DNA from: Oceanimonas sp. GK1
GTDB lineage: Bacteria; Pseudomonadota; Gammaproteobacteria; Enterobacterales; Aeromonadaceae
Direction: 5' to 3'
Length of the DNA stretch: 64,000 nt
Assembly: GCF_000243075.1 (NCBI RefSeq)
Contig: NC_016745.1
Coordinates: 554,501 to 618,500 of the forward strand
Made by a program: the position numbers and the translations under genes. Below are positions 1-8,666 of the stretch, one piece after another. The notes beneath the pieces were generated by a model. It was not told where the DNA came from. It did no database searches and saw only the letters and a list, made by a program, of their open reading frames with translations. Each line of letters opens with the position of its first letter. Position 1 is the first letter of the stretch.

Positions 1-1
1 G

Positions 2-1042
2 GTGGTCAACGAGCCCATCGGTGTGGTAGCTGCCGTGCTGCCGTGGAACTTTCCGGCGCAGATGTTCGCCTGGAAGGTGGGGCCGGCTCTGGTGACCGGT
101 AACTCGGTGATAGTGAAACCGGCCGAACAGACCTCCCTGAGCGCCTGGCGCATGGTGCAGCTGGCCCATCAGGCGGGGATTCCGGAGGGAGTGCTGCAGC
201 TGGTAACCGGTCTGGGTGAGCAGACCGGTATGCCGCTGGGCCTGCATCCGGATGTGGATATGGTGTCTTTCACCGGTTCAACCGAGGTTGGCCGTCTGTT
301 TCTGCAGTACTCGGCTCAGAGCAACCTGAAAGAAGTGGTGCTGGAATGTGGTGGCAAGAGCCCGCAGCTGGTGTTCGATGACGTGGAAGACCTGGATGCC
401 ATCGTCGACGATGTGCTGGCGGCGGCCTTTTGGAATATGGGTGAAAACTGCAGTTGCGGATCCCGCCTGCTGGTGCAGAAGGGCATGAAGGAACCGCTGC
501 TGGACAAGCTGTGTTCTCGTTTGTCCGGCTGGAAGCTGGGTGATCCCAAGGATTCAGACACCATGGTCGGCCCCATGGTAGAGCCGGTGCACTTCAGCAA
601 GGTGAAGGCCATGGTTGAGCAGGCCAGAGAGCAGGGTGCCCGATTGCGTTACGGCGGCAATACCCCCGACCTTGGTGCCGGCCTGTTTGTGGAGCCGACC
701 ATTTTCGATGATGTCCGGCCCGACATGACCCTGTTCCGGGACGAGGTCTTTGGTCCGGTACTGGCGGTAACCGAATTCACCAGCGAAGAAGAGGCAGTGT
801 CCCTGGCAAACCAGACCCAGTATGGTCTGGCCGCCTCCCTCTATACCAGCAATATCGGGCGGGCCCACCGGGTTTCCCGGGCCCTGAGGGCGGGCACCGT
901 TTCCATCAACTGCTTCAGCGAAGGTGATATTACCACCCCCTTCGGCGGCTACGGTCAGTCCGGTTTTGGCGGTAGAGACAATGGCCTGGAGGCCATGGAG
1001 CAATATCTGCAAAAGAAAACTATCTGGTATAACCAGGCCTGA
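2..1042 (+). CDS. Aldehyde dehydrogenase family protein, 5' part missing
   Basis: NAD(P)-dependent aldehyde dehydrogenase; 346 residues of the C-terminal part are visible and the family is usually about 480-500 residues, so the N-terminus lies before the window. Visible marks are the PWNFP motif, the FTGSTEVG cofactor-binding segment, the catalytic Glu in LECGGKSP (codon 344-346) and the catalytic Cys in GENCSCG (codon 449-451). The overall look is closest to PuuC-type enzymes acting on amino- or hydroxy-aldehydes, but the substrate cannot be read. It lies just upstream of the TRAP transporter on the same strand, separated by about 145 bases that contain a hairpin, so it is probably part of the same catabolic locus. 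The GTG at base 2 is simply the first in-frame codon and should not be taken as a start. Confidence 0.9.
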   Translation: MVNEPIGVVAAVLPWNFPAQMFAWKVGPALVTGNSVIVKPAEQTSLSAWRMVQLAHQAGIPEGVLQLVTGLGEQTGMPLGLHPDVDMVSFTGSTEVGRLFLQYSAQSNLKEVVLECGGKSPQLVFDDVEDLDAIVDDVLAAAFWNMGENCSCGSRLLVQKGMKEPLLDKLCSRLSGWKLGDPKDSDTMVGPMVEPVHFSKVKAMVEQAREQGARLRYGGNTPDLGAGLFVEPTIFDDVRPDMTLFRDEVFGPVLAVTEFTSEEEAVSLANQTQYGLAASLYTSNIGRAHRVSRALRAGTVSINCFSEGDITTPFGGYGQSGFGGRDNGLEAMEQYLQKKTIWYNQA

Positions 1043-1188
1043 ATGAATTAATGATGATATGGCGCTAGCAGTTTGTCTGGCGTCATATTTTCATGAAGCT
1101 GTGCCGAATAAAATAAATATTCTCTTTCTTCGGCGTTGGTGTTTACTCCCATGAATGGGGGAGTGTTAATTTTTCAAAGGAGATGAAA
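1043..1188 (+). promoter_or_regulatory. Intergenic leader with hairpin before the TRAP genes
   Basis: AT-rich leader between the aldehyde dehydrogenase and the TRAP binding protein. A short hairpin (ACTCCC at 1145-1150 pairing with GGGAGT at 1159-1164) lies just before the AAAGGAG ribosome-binding site at 1176-1182. It could be a terminator or attenuator remnant, or an operator. I see no clear -35/-10 pair. Confidence 0.35.
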
Positions 1189-2250
1189 ATGAAACTCGCC
1201 AGCTCTTGTGGTGCAATTTTTGCTGCCTGCGCTATTTTTGTAGCACCTATTTCAGCGGCTAAAGAAGTAATTTGGAAGGTCCCAACATCTGTCCCTGAAG
1301 GATCTTTTTTCTACAATAACTTCCTGCAACGTTTCAGTGAGCATCTAAAAGTATATACAGAAGGGGAATTAAAGTTGAGAACCTTCGGTGCCGGTGTTGT
1401 GGTACCGGCATTTCAGGTATATGAAGCGGTTCAGGATGGTATTGTAGAAGCAGGACATTCAACCCCGTCTTATCTGGTCAACCAGGATCCGGCCAATGCC
1501 ATTTTCGCCGGTTTTCCGGGCGGCATGTCGCCCGAGGCCACCATTACCTGGCTGTATGAGGGGAGCGGGTTGGAAAGCCTGCAGCAGTACCGGCAGGAAA
1601 CCATGGGCCTGCATACCATGGTAGTTGGGCTGGGTACATCGGAAATACTGGCGCATGCCAATAAACCGATTAACAGCATCGCCGATTTTGAAAATCTCAA
1701 ATACCGGACCTCCGGCGCCTGGGCCGGGGTATTGAAGAACTACCTGAAGGGGGTGCCCACGGTCGTGCCTCCCGGAGAGATTTATACGCTGCTGCAACGC
1801 AAGGGGGTCGATGCGGTGGAATGGGCGACCCCGGGTTCAAATATCATGGAGGGATTCCATGAGGTTGCGCCCTACATCATCACTCCGGGCATTCATCAGC
1901 CGACCTTTGTATGGGAGTTCTTTGTCAAACAGGAAACCTGGGATGCCCTGTCTCCCGAGCTGCAGGGGCGCATCGAAGATGCTGCCCGCCTGACCACCCT
2001 GGAGTCTTATCTGCATTTCGCCCATGAAGATATGCAGGCCATGGACAAATACAAGGAATACGGCACCCAGGTGATTACCCTGGACCAGGAGGTCATCGCA
2101 CAGGTGCGGGAATACGGTCACCAATGGATGCAGGAGCAAGCCAGGGAGCAGGCAGAGCAAGGCAACAAGAAGATGCAGGGGCTGCTCAAGGACTATCAGG
2201 ATTACCAGAACCGCTGGGCGCGAAATTCATCCGTCCTGGTAAGGGACTGA
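1189..2250 (+). CDS. TRAP transporter substrate-binding protein, DctP family
   Basis: Periplasmic solute receptor of a tripartite ATP-independent transporter. It starts with a Sec signal peptide (hydrophobic core, likely cleavage after ...APISA, about residue 23). The motif GVDAVEWATPGSNIMEGF resembles binding proteins for 2-oxo and hydroxy acids such as TakP, but the ligand is not determined. Two ATGs are available, at 1183 and 1189; AAAGGAG ends directly against the first, so I chose the second, giving 353 residues. The two membrane subunits follow on the same strand after a hairpin, the usual DctP-Q-M order. The neighbouring aldehyde dehydrogenase and serine-dehydratase-like enzyme suggest import of a hydroxy, oxo or amino acid. 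Confidence 0.9.
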   Translation: MKLASSCGAIFAACAIFVAPISAAKEVIWKVPTSVPEGSFFYNNFLQRFSEHLKVYTEGELKLRTFGAGVVVPAFQVYEAVQDGIVEAGHSTPSYLVNQDPANAIFAGFPGGMSPEATITWLYEGSGLESLQQYRQETMGLHTMVVGLGTSEILAHANKPINSIADFENLKYRTSGAWAGVLKNYLKGVPTVVPPGEIYTLLQRKGVDAVEWATPGSNIMEGFHEVAPYIITPGIHQPTFVWEFFVKQETWDALSPELQGRIEDAARLTTLESYLHFAHEDMQAMDKYKEYGTQVITLDQEVIAQVREYGHQWMQEQAREQAEQGNKKMQGLLKDYQDYQNRWARNSSVLVRD

Positions 2251-2298
2251 GCCATCCTGGCTTGTCATTTCTGGTGATGAGCATTGTCTGAAAGTGAT

Positions 2299-2322
2299 AA
2301 ATGGCGCCCTGGGGTGCCATTT
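2299..2322 (+). terminator. Hairpin between dctP-like and dctQ-like genes
   Basis: AAATGGC and GCCATTT form a 7-bp stem around a GC-rich loop. It sits in the 90-base gap between the binding protein and the small permease, where many TRAP operons carry a hairpin that raises binding-protein mRNA over permease mRNA. There is no long T-run, so partial termination or RNA stabilisation is inferred. Confidence 0.5.
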
Positions 2323-2340
2323 ATTAATGGGGTATAACCT

Positions 2341-2874
2341 ATGAATGCTTTTTTAGCTCGGCTCGATAGTCTCTCCGATTATCTGGCAAGGATTTCCATG
2401 GCCATGGTGGTGGCGCTGGTGCTGTCCATACTGTATGAAGTGGTCTCCCGCTACGTATTTGGTGCGCCGACATTATGGTCATTTGATATATCTTATATGC
2501 TAAATGGTGCCTTGTTTTTACTGGCGAGTGCATACTCGCTTAAGGTAGAAGCGCATGTAAGAATTGATTTTCTTTCTTCGAAACTTTCCTTGCGATACCA
2601 ACAGTATATAAACCTGTTTTTTTATTTGCTCTTGATTGGGCCGTCATTTTTCTTTCTGAGCTATGTCGCTGGAGAGAAAGCCATCAGTGCATGGGTTACG
2701 GGTGAGGTAGAAAGTGTCAGTCCCTGGTCTCCCCTTGTTTGGCCGTTCTATGGTGCCATCACCATTGGTTTGGCGGCGTTTACCCTACAGGTATATATAG
2801 ACGGTTTCAGATATTTAAAGGGGATTAAAACCCCGGGCGAGTCGGTTACTAAGGATGAAGTGAGCCATGGCTGA
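2341..2874 (+). CDS. TRAP transporter small permease subunit, DctQ family
   Basis: 177-residue integral membrane protein with four predicted hydrophobic helices (about residues 16-38, 53-71, 90-110 and 133-153), the expected size and topology for the DctQ subunit that links the binding protein to the large permease. The motif ALFLLASAYSLKVEAHVRID with its conserved helix-end residues is typical of the family. The 3' end overlaps the large permease start by 8 bases, implying translational coupling. It is more AT-rich than most genes of the window, like the 5' half of the dehydratase gene downstream. Confidence 0.9.
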   Translation: MNAFLARLDSLSDYLARISMAMVVALVLSILYEVVSRYVFGAPTLWSFDISYMLNGALFLLASAYSLKVEAHVRIDFLSSKLSLRYQQYINLFFYLLLIGPSFFFLSYVAGEKAISAWVTGEVESVSPWSPLVWPFYGAITIGLAAFTLQVYIDGFRYLKGIKTPGESVTKDEVSHG

Positions 2875-4180
2875 ATTAATTCCATTATGGATGTTTATCA
2901 TCCTGTTTATATTCGTGTTTCTCGGTATCCCCGTGGCTATGTCATTGATAGTCACCTCGGTAATCTTCGGGTTTTTCACCTTTGGCGAACTGCTGTTTAG
3001 TCAGCTTTATGGTGCAATACTGCATACCGCATCAAACTTTACGCTGTCGTCCATTCCGTTATTTATTTTAATGGGGGCTATCTTGGAGAAAACGGGCCTG
3101 GCACTCAGGTTGTTTCAGGCCCTGCAGTTGTGGTTTGGCCGCCTTCCCGGTGGCTTGGCACTGTCGACTATAGTGATGTGCGCCATCTTTGCCGCCGCCT
3201 CGGGGGTGGTGGGAGCGGTGGAAATCGTGGTGGGCATGATGGCCCTGCCCGCCATGGCGAAGTACAAATACAACAAGGGGCTGATGGCGGGCACCGTCTG
3301 TGCCGGCGGTTCGCTCGGTACCATCATTCCGCCTTCCATTGTGGTGGTGGTTTACGCCTCCATGGCCCAGCTGTCGATCGGCCAGCTGTTTGCGGCCAGC
3401 CTGATACCTGGGATCATGATGGTGGTTTTTTTCATGGTCTATATGTTGGTTGCCTGCCGTTTCAAGAAGGATTTGGGGCCGGCGGTGATCCTGGAGCAGG
3501 AGGTGGCCCTGTCCGAGAAGCTGCTGATTACCGCCAAGGCCATCCTGCCGCCGCTGTTGCTGATCAGCTCGGTGCTGGGCTCCCTGCTGCTGGGCATAGC
3601 ATCGCCGACAGAAGCCGCTGCGGTGGGCGCCGCCGGTGCAGCACTGGTGGCTTTGGTCTTCCGTGAGTTGTCCTGGCCCAGTTTTGTTGGTGCTCTGAAG
3701 ACGACCATACAGATCACCGCCATGATCATGATGATTGTGGTCGGCGGTACCATGTTTACCAGTATCTTTGCGGTCTCCGGTGGCAGCTGGATGATAGTCG
3801 ATGTGATTAACAGCCTGGATATTGGTGTTTATCAACTTACCTTTATCCTGATGGCGGTTATCTTTCTGGCCGGCTTCGTGCTGGACTGGATCTCAATTGT
3901 GCTGATCTTTGTGCCTATCTTTACGCCGCTGATCAAAACGGCCGGCATCGATCCCATTTGGTTTGCTGTGATGTTTATGGTGGTGATTCAGACCTCTTAT
4001 CTTACTCCACCGATGGCTCCGTCGATTTTTTATCTGAAGTCTATAGCACCGGAGGACATGACCTACAGGCACATGTATCAGGGAGTAATGCCCTTCGTTA
4101 TTTTGCAATTGCTTGTCTTGCTGTCGGTGGTTATGTTTCCAATGGCGGCTACCTACCTACCGAGTTTGATATCTAATTGA
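2867..4180 (+). CDS. TRAP transporter large permease subunit, DctM family
   Basis: 437-residue permease of the DctM family, about 12 hydrophobic segments. It carries the typical GGSLGTIIPPSIVVVVYA element after the first repeat and the second-half equivalent near YLTPPMAPSIFYLK, the two inverted-repeat hairpin regions that form the Na+-coupled transport site in this family. Translation probably starts at the ATG that overlaps the small permease gene; AAGGA lies 10 bases upstream. It completes a three-protein TRAP system. Confidence 0.93.
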   Translation: MAELIPLWMFIILFIFVFLGIPVAMSLIVTSVIFGFFTFGELLFSQLYGAILHTASNFTLSSIPLFILMGAILEKTGLALRLFQALQLWFGRLPGGLALSTIVMCAIFAAASGVVGAVEIVVGMMALPAMAKYKYNKGLMAGTVCAGGSLGTIIPPSIVVVVYASMAQLSIGQLFAASLIPGIMMVVFFMVYMLVACRFKKDLGPAVILEQEVALSEKLLITAKAILPPLLLISSVLGSLLLGIASPTEAAAVGAAGAALVALVFRELSWPSFVGALKTTIQITAMIMMIVVGGTMFTSIFAVSGGSWMIVDVINSLDIGVYQLTFILMAVIFLAGFVLDWISIVLIFVPIFTPLIKTAGIDPIWFAVMFMVVIQTSYLTPPMAPSIFYLKSIAPEDMTYRHMYQGVMPFVILQLLVLLSVVMFPMAATYLPSLISN

Positions 4181-4207
4181 AATTATTGAATTCAGAAGAG
4201 GTTGATT

Positions 4208-5767
4208 ATGGCTGTTTCAAGTATTTTTAATGACGTTATTGGCCCGGTCATGCGTGGTCCCTCCAGCTCTCATAGTGCAGCAGCATGCAGGATAGGTTTG
4301 TTGCTACGAGACTTAATTGATGGCGATATCAAAGACGTCATAATTGATTATGATCCTAATGGTTCCTTGGTGACAACTCATGAAAGCCAGGGTGCCGACA
4401 TGGGTTTATATGGTGGGATATTAGGCTGGCAGGCCAATGACGAGAGGATGCCAGAATATCGAAAGAGTGTGGAAGCATCGGGTATCAATATAAAAGTCAA
4501 TTACATTGACTATGATGCTCAGCATCCCAACACCTACCGTTTTGTGGTTTCAAATGATGCTTTTTTTCATACCATGATGGCGATCTCGACCGGTGGCGGC
4601 ATGATTGAGGTACAGGAGATAGATGGTGCCTGCGTCGAGATAAATGGCGACTTTCACGAGTTGCTTGTTTATGGCCAAAGTTGTCAGGTGCTTGAGCAGG
4701 CACTGCCTGCATCGCTTAACTTTGACTTTATGGAGTATCACCAGCAGCAAAGATGCTTTATTGAGATAAAGAGCAGCACCGCATTTTCAGAGCAGGATAT
4801 CGAGAAAATAAAGAATCATGCCAATGTCGATTTTGTGCGTTATTTAAAGCCAGTATTGCCTGTGCTGTCACGCAAAAATATTGAAGTACCTTTTACCTAC
4901 TGTGACGAACTGCTCGAGTTGGGAGAAAGAGAACAGTTGCAGCTCTGGGAACTGGCAGTACGTTATGAAAGTATGCGAGGAAATATTTCTGCCGAGCAGG
5001 TCATGCAGAAAATGCGTGACATTGTAAGGGTGATGGATCATTCCATTCAACTCGGACTGAAAGGCACCTATTATGAAGACCGTATACTGCCATGTCAGTC
5101 GGTCGGGTTTAGAAACAGTATGGAGAGTGGTAACCTGCTGAATGGTGGTTTGCTCAATACCATAGTCATGTACGTGAGCGCCATGATGGAAGTGAAAAGC
5201 TCATTAGGCGTTATCGTCGCGGCGCCGACCGCCGGCTCCTGTGGTGCTTTGCCCGGCAGTCTGATCGGCGCAGCAAAGGTAATGGGCAAGTCGGAGGATG
5301 CAGTGGTCAAGGCTATGCTGGCAGCCGGTGTTATCGGCATCTTTATTTCCGAGCATTCATCCTTCTCTGCCGAAGTTGGAGGCTGTCAGGCAGAGTGTGG
5401 CGCTGGATCGTCGATGGCGGCGGCCGGCCTGGTCACGTTGGCGGGCGGCAGCCTTCGGCAGGCGATTACCGCTGCCTCGCTAGCATTGCAAAACTCTCTG
5501 GGCATGATCTGTGATCCTATTGCTAACCGTGTGGAGGCTCCTTGTCTGGGTCGTAATGTGATGGCTGCTTCTAATGCGTTGTCTTGTGCCAATATGGCGC
5601 TGGCTGATTATGATCCGGTTGTTACTTACGATGAGGTCGTAAGAACCATGTTCGATGTGGGCAAGAGTATTGCGCATGAATTGCGTTGCACCGCCCTGGG
5701 GGGACTATCCATCACTGAAAGCTCTAAAAAGGTGGAGCAGCGATTGAAGCAGTTTAAATGCTGCTGA
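4208..5767 (+). CDS. L-serine dehydratase-like iron-sulfur enzyme, single chain
   Basis: Member of the [4Fe-4S] L-serine ammonia-lyase family with beta and alpha domains in one 519-residue chain. The N-terminal GPSSSHSAA motif is the family substrate-binding signature (usually GPSSSHT). Cys393, Cys435 and Cys446 (GGCQAE, ICDP, APCLGRN) have the 42- and 11-residue spacing I recall for the cluster ligands of the Legionella enzyme, and the chain ends in two cysteines (518, 519), matching the tail-in-mouth C-terminal Cys of that enzyme. It is about 60 residues longer than the usual single-chain forms. ATG 4208 has AGAAGAGG upstream and is preferred to the in-frame TTG at 4202. The substrate could be serine or another beta-hydroxy amino acid; the TRAP context leaves this open. 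Confidence 0.85.
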   Translation: MAVSSIFNDVIGPVMRGPSSSHSAAACRIGLLLRDLIDGDIKDVIIDYDPNGSLVTTHESQGADMGLYGGILGWQANDERMPEYRKSVEASGINIKVNYIDYDAQHPNTYRFVVSNDAFFHTMMAISTGGGMIEVQEIDGACVEINGDFHELLVYGQSCQVLEQALPASLNFDFMEYHQQQRCFIEIKSSTAFSEQDIEKIKNHANVDFVRYLKPVLPVLSRKNIEVPFTYCDELLELGEREQLQLWELAVRYESMRGNISAEQVMQKMRDIVRVMDHSIQLGLKGTYYEDRILPCQSVGFRNSMESGNLLNGGLLNTIVMYVSAMMEVKSSLGVIVAAPTAGSCGALPGSLIGAAKVMGKSEDAVVKAMLAAGVIGIFISEHSSFSAEVGGCQAECGAGSSMAAAGLVTLAGGSLRQAITAASLALQNSLGMICDPIANRVEAPCLGRNVMAASNALSCANMALADYDPVVTYDEVVRTMFDVGKSIAHELRCTALGGLSITESSKKVEQRLKQFKCC

Positions 5768-5790
5768 GTCAGCTATCGGGTATTGTGAAT

Positions 5791-5818
5791 AAAAATGGCG
5801 CTAACACGCGCCATTTTT
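5791..5818. terminator. Bidirectional terminator between dehydratase-like gene and rsuA
   Basis: Perfect 11-bp inverted repeat: AAAAATGGCGC, a 6-base loop, then GCGCCATTTTT. The A-run on one arm and the T-run on the other make it work in both directions, fitting its position between two convergent genes. Confidence 0.85.
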
Positions 5819-5830
5819 ATCAATTGATAC

Positions 5831-6517
5831 TTATATACTGGCGATTTCTTCTGCGGTTAGGTGTCGCCACTCGCCCGGGGCCAGGCTGTTATCCAGCACT
5901 ATTTCCCCGATTTGCAGCCGGTGCAGGCCTATGACATGGTTGCCGACGGCGGCAAACATCCGTTTCACCTGGTGGTATTTACCTTCCTGTATGGTCAGTA
6001 GTACACGAGTGGGGGTGAGCACTTCCAGAGTGGCTGGCAGGGTAGCCTTGTCTTCGCCGTGCAGCTTCACGCCCTCGGCGAAGCGCTCGACAACATCATC
6101 TGTCAGCGGCTCGGCTAGGTCGACCCGGTAGACCTTGTTACAGGCTTTTTTCGGCGAACGCAGGCGGTGCGACCACTTTCCATCGTCAGTCAGCAGCAGT
6201 AGGCCCATGGTATCCACATCGAGTCGGCCGGCACACTGCAGACCGGCGGCCCACTCGGCAGGCAGCAGTTGCAGCACGCAGGGGTGCACTTCTTCCTTGG
6301 TAGCACTGATATAGCCCTGGGGCTTGTGCAGCATAATGTAGCGGGGCGGCTGCAGGCCGAGGTAGCGCCCTTCCCAGCACACCTGCTGGTGGGCAATTTT
6401 TATATCGCCCTTTTTAACTACATTGCCATCTACTGTGATCTCACCCCGTGATAATGCCTTTTTGGCGAGGGAGCGGGTAAGGCCGCTGGCTTCCGAAAGA
6501 AATCTGTCGAGACGCAT
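5831..6517 (-). CDS. rsuA: 16S rRNA pseudouridine-516 synthase
   Basis: RNA pseudouridine synthase of the RsuA family acting on helix 18 of 16S rRNA. MRLDRFLSEA begins an N-terminal S4-like RNA-binding domain (residues 1-60). The catalytic domain carries AGRLDVDTMGLLLLTDDG with the catalytic Asp in RLD, followed by the typical KKACNKVYRV and EGKYHQVKRMFAAVGNHV segments. At 228 residues it matches E. coli RsuA (231). The reading frame is open further upstream, but the MRLDRF start aligns with the family. The GntR gene ends 16 bases upstream on the same strand, so the two may be co-transcribed. Confidence 0.95.
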   Translation of the reverse strand: MRLDRFLSEASGLTRSLAKKALSRGEITVDGNVVKKGDIKIAHQQVCWEGRYLGLQPPRYIMLHKPQGYISATKEEVHPCVLQLLPAEWAAGLQCAGRLDVDTMGLLLLTDDGKWSHRLRSPKKACNKVYRVDLAEPLTDDVVERFAEGVKLHGEDKATLPATLEVLTPTRVLLTIQEGKYHQVKRMFAAVGNHVIGLHRLQIGEIVLDNSLAPGEWRHLTAEEIASI

Positions 6518-6533
6518 TGGACCTCTCATGTTA

Positions 6534-7190
6534 TCAGCGAGCCTGCTGTTGTTGATGCAGGAGCGCAACGATATCTTCGGCCGCAGCCAGAATGTGGCGT
6601 CGCAGCAGGTCGCAGGCGGCAGTAATGTCGCCATTACGACATAGCTCCAGCAGTTCCCTGTGCTCGGCCTCGGCTTTCTTGATGCCTGCGGCATGCAGTA
6701 AATGAATACGGATATAACGATCCGACTGGGTGTTCAGATGAGTGATCAGAGCCATGGTTTCTGGTTTATCGGCGGCTTCATACAGTGCCTTGTGAAAGGC
6801 GAAGTTATGATCGCTCCAGTGATCGATCTGGCTTGAAGTGTCCAGAAGATGATCCAGCTCCAGTAACAGGGATTCGGCATTGTCCAGTTGCTCTCGAGTC
6901 ATTTTCGGAATGGCTTCCGCCAGAATATGGCATTCCAGCAAGACCCGCAGTTCAAACAACTCCAGAATTTTGGGGGCCGAGAGCTCGGTAGCATAGGCGC
7001 CCTTGTGGGCCTCGAATTCCACCAACCCTTCAGCTTCCAGGGTCAGCAGTGCCTCTCGAACTGGGATCCGACTGACATCGAATTCTTTGGCTAGGGCATC
7101 CTGACGCAGAGCTGAGCCACCTTTTATCTCTCCCTTCAGAATCTTGTTTCTGATGGCGTCGGCTACAAATTGAGTTCGGGTCTTATGCAT
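6534..7190 (-). CDS. GntR-family transcriptional regulator, FCD subfamily
   Basis: 218 residues: N-terminal winged helix-turn-helix (DALAKEFDVSRIPVREALLTLEAEGLV) and an all-helical FCD effector domain whose metal ligands are probably the Asp/His residues in DHNFAFHKALY, RYIRIHLLH and AEAEHRELL. FCD proteins usually bind carboxylic acids and repress catabolic operons, so the TRAP/dehydratase/aldehyde dehydrogenase locus is the likely target. The start is uncertain: an in-frame TTG lies 15 bases upstream, and neither start has a clear ribosome-binding site. It is clearly related to the GntR protein encoded at 34423-35082. Confidence 0.9.
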   Translation of the reverse strand: MHKTRTQFVADAIRNKILKGEIKGGSALRQDALAKEFDVSRIPVREALLTLEAEGLVEFEAHKGAYATELSAPKILELFELRVLLECHILAEAIPKMTREQLDNAESLLLELDHLLDTSSQIDHWSDHNFAFHKALYEAADKPETMALITHLNTQSDRYIRIHLLHAAGIKKAEAEHRELLELCRNGDITAACDLLRRHILAAAEDIVALLHQQQQAR

Positions 7191-7227
7191 GTGATCGTCT
7201 GACAAAAGTGGAATGTGTGGGCATGGT

Positions 7228-7863
7228 TTAATCGCTCTCAGAGCTGCTATCTTGAGTATCCTGCAACAGCCACTCGGTCAGCACTTCCTTGGCCTGATCC
7301 ACCCCCAGCCCCTTGAGTGAGCTGAACGCCTCGACCCGAATGTTGCCGCCAAAGATGGCCACCGCCTCGCGCACCCGCAGCACTTCGGCCTTGCGGGCGC
7401 CGGATTTAAGCTTGTCGCACTTGGTGAGCAGCGCCAGTACCGGCAGCTCACAGTCGCTGGCCCATTGCAGCAGCTGCTGGTCAATGTCTTTCAGCGGATG
7501 GCGAATGTCCATCAGCACCACCAGCCCCTTGAGGCTGGTGCGCTGCTGCAGGTATTCCGACAGCGCCTCCTGCCATTTCAGCTTCATTTCTTCCGGCACC
7601 TTGGCATAGCCATAGCCGGGCAGGTCGATCAGGCGCTTGCCCTCGCTCAGCTCGAACACGTTGATAAGCTGGGTGCGGCCCGGGGTTTTACTGGTGCGGG
7701 CCAGGGATTTCTGCTGGGTAATGGTGTTCAGCGCCGAGGATTTGCCGGCGTTGGAGCGGCCGGCAAAGGCGATCTCCACTCCGGTGTCGGCGGGCATCTG
7801 CCGTATGTTGGGCGCACTGGTAATAAAGTGGGCGGCGTTAAAGTTTATCTTGTTGTTGTTCAA
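7228..7863 (-). CDS. engB: Ribosome biogenesis GTPase YihA/EngB
   Basis: Essential small GTPase needed for assembly of the large ribosomal subunit. G motifs are present in order: GRSNAGKSS (G1), TPGRT with the switch Thr (G2), DLPGYGYA (G3), TKCDK (G4) and SSLKG (G5). At 211 residues it has normal family length. The best start is a TTG (MNNNKINF...), because no ATG exists before the conserved N-terminus; GGGGA lies about 8 bases upstream. It is divergent from the cytochrome c4 gene, the arrangement seen in many gammaproteobacteria. Confidence 0.96.
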   Translation of the reverse strand: MNNNKINFNAAHFITSAPNIRQMPADTGVEIAFAGRSNAGKSSALNTITQQKSLARTSKTPGRTQLINVFELSEGKRLIDLPGYGYAKVPEEMKLKWQEALSEYLQQRTSLKGLVVLMDIRHPLKDIDQQLLQWASDCELPVLALLTKCDKLKSGARKAEVLRVREAVAIFGGNIRVEAFSSLKGLGVDQAKEVLTEWLLQDTQDSSSESD

Positions 7864-8005
7864 TGTGAATTCCCCGAGGTTATGAAGCCGCCCTGATTAC
7901 TTTCCGGCAAAATTGTGTAGAATAGTGCGGTTTTTTAAATCGCATTGTAACATGCCCTTGCAGGTATGTGATCTGGAAGCTCTAACAACGAGAAGTCGGA
8001 ACGTC

Positions 8006-8623
8006 ATGAAAAAAATTGTTTTCACGCTAGCCTTAATGCTCGGAGTGGCCGGTACCGCACAGGCCCAGGGTGATGTTGAAGCCGGTAAGGCCAAATCCGC
8101 CACCTGTGTTGCCTGTCACGGCAGCGACGGTAACAGCCCGACCGACATGTACCCCAAAATTGCCGGACAGCACGCTTCCTACATTGAAAAGCAGCTGGCC
8201 GAGTTCAAGGCCGCCGCCACCGGTGGCACCGGCCGCGCCAACGCCATCATGGGCGGCATGGCCATGCCGTTGTCTGAGCAGGACATGGCCGATCTGGCCG
8301 CCTACTACGCCAGCCAGGCCATCACGCCGGTACCGGTTGCCGACGACGTGGTCGAGCGCGGCGCGGCCCTGTATCAGGGTGGCGACATCGAGCGTGGCAT
8401 CACCGCCTGTATCGCCTGTCACGGCCCGCGGGGCGAAGGGCTTGAGTCCGCCAAGTTCCCCAGCCTGAGCGGTCAGCATCCGGCCTACATCAAGGCTCAG
8501 CTGGAAATGTTCCGCAGCGGCGAGCGCAACAACGATCCCAACGGCATGATGCGTGACATCGCCACCAAGCTGAGCGACGACGACATTGCCGTGCTGTCCC
8601 AGTACGTGGCCGGCCTGCACTGA
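8006..8623 (+). CDS. Di-heme cytochrome c4
   Basis: Periplasmic electron carrier with two cytochrome c domains. A signal peptide covers residues 1-20 (cleavage after AQA). Two CxxCH heme sites are visible, at Cys34-His38 and Cys134-His138, with the distal methionines probably in the GMAMPLSEQDM and MMRDIATKLSDDD segments. At 205 residues it fits cytochrome c4, which delivers electrons from the bc1 complex to cbb3-type oxidases. The reading frame is open upstream, but the start followed by a signal peptide is clearly at 8006. Confidence 0.94.
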   Translation: MKKIVFTLALMLGVAGTAQAQGDVEAGKAKSATCVACHGSDGNSPTDMYPKIAGQHASYIEKQLAEFKAAATGGTGRANAIMGGMAMPLSEQDMADLAAYYASQAITPVPVADDVVERGAALYQGGDIERGITACIACHGPRGEGLESAKFPSLSGQHPAYIKAQLEMFRSGERNNDPNGMMRDIATKLSDDDIAVLSQYVAGLH

Positions 8624-8631
8624 TAGCTCAA

Positions 8632-8648
8632 GGGGGGCCTTGCCCCCC
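8632..8648 (+). terminator. GC-rich hairpin after cytochrome c4
   Basis: GGGGGGC pairs with GCCCCCC around a 3-base loop just behind the stop codon. It lacks a long T-run, so it may only slow the polymerase. Confidence 0.4.
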
Positions 8649-8666
8649 GCTTAACCCGGTTTGTTG

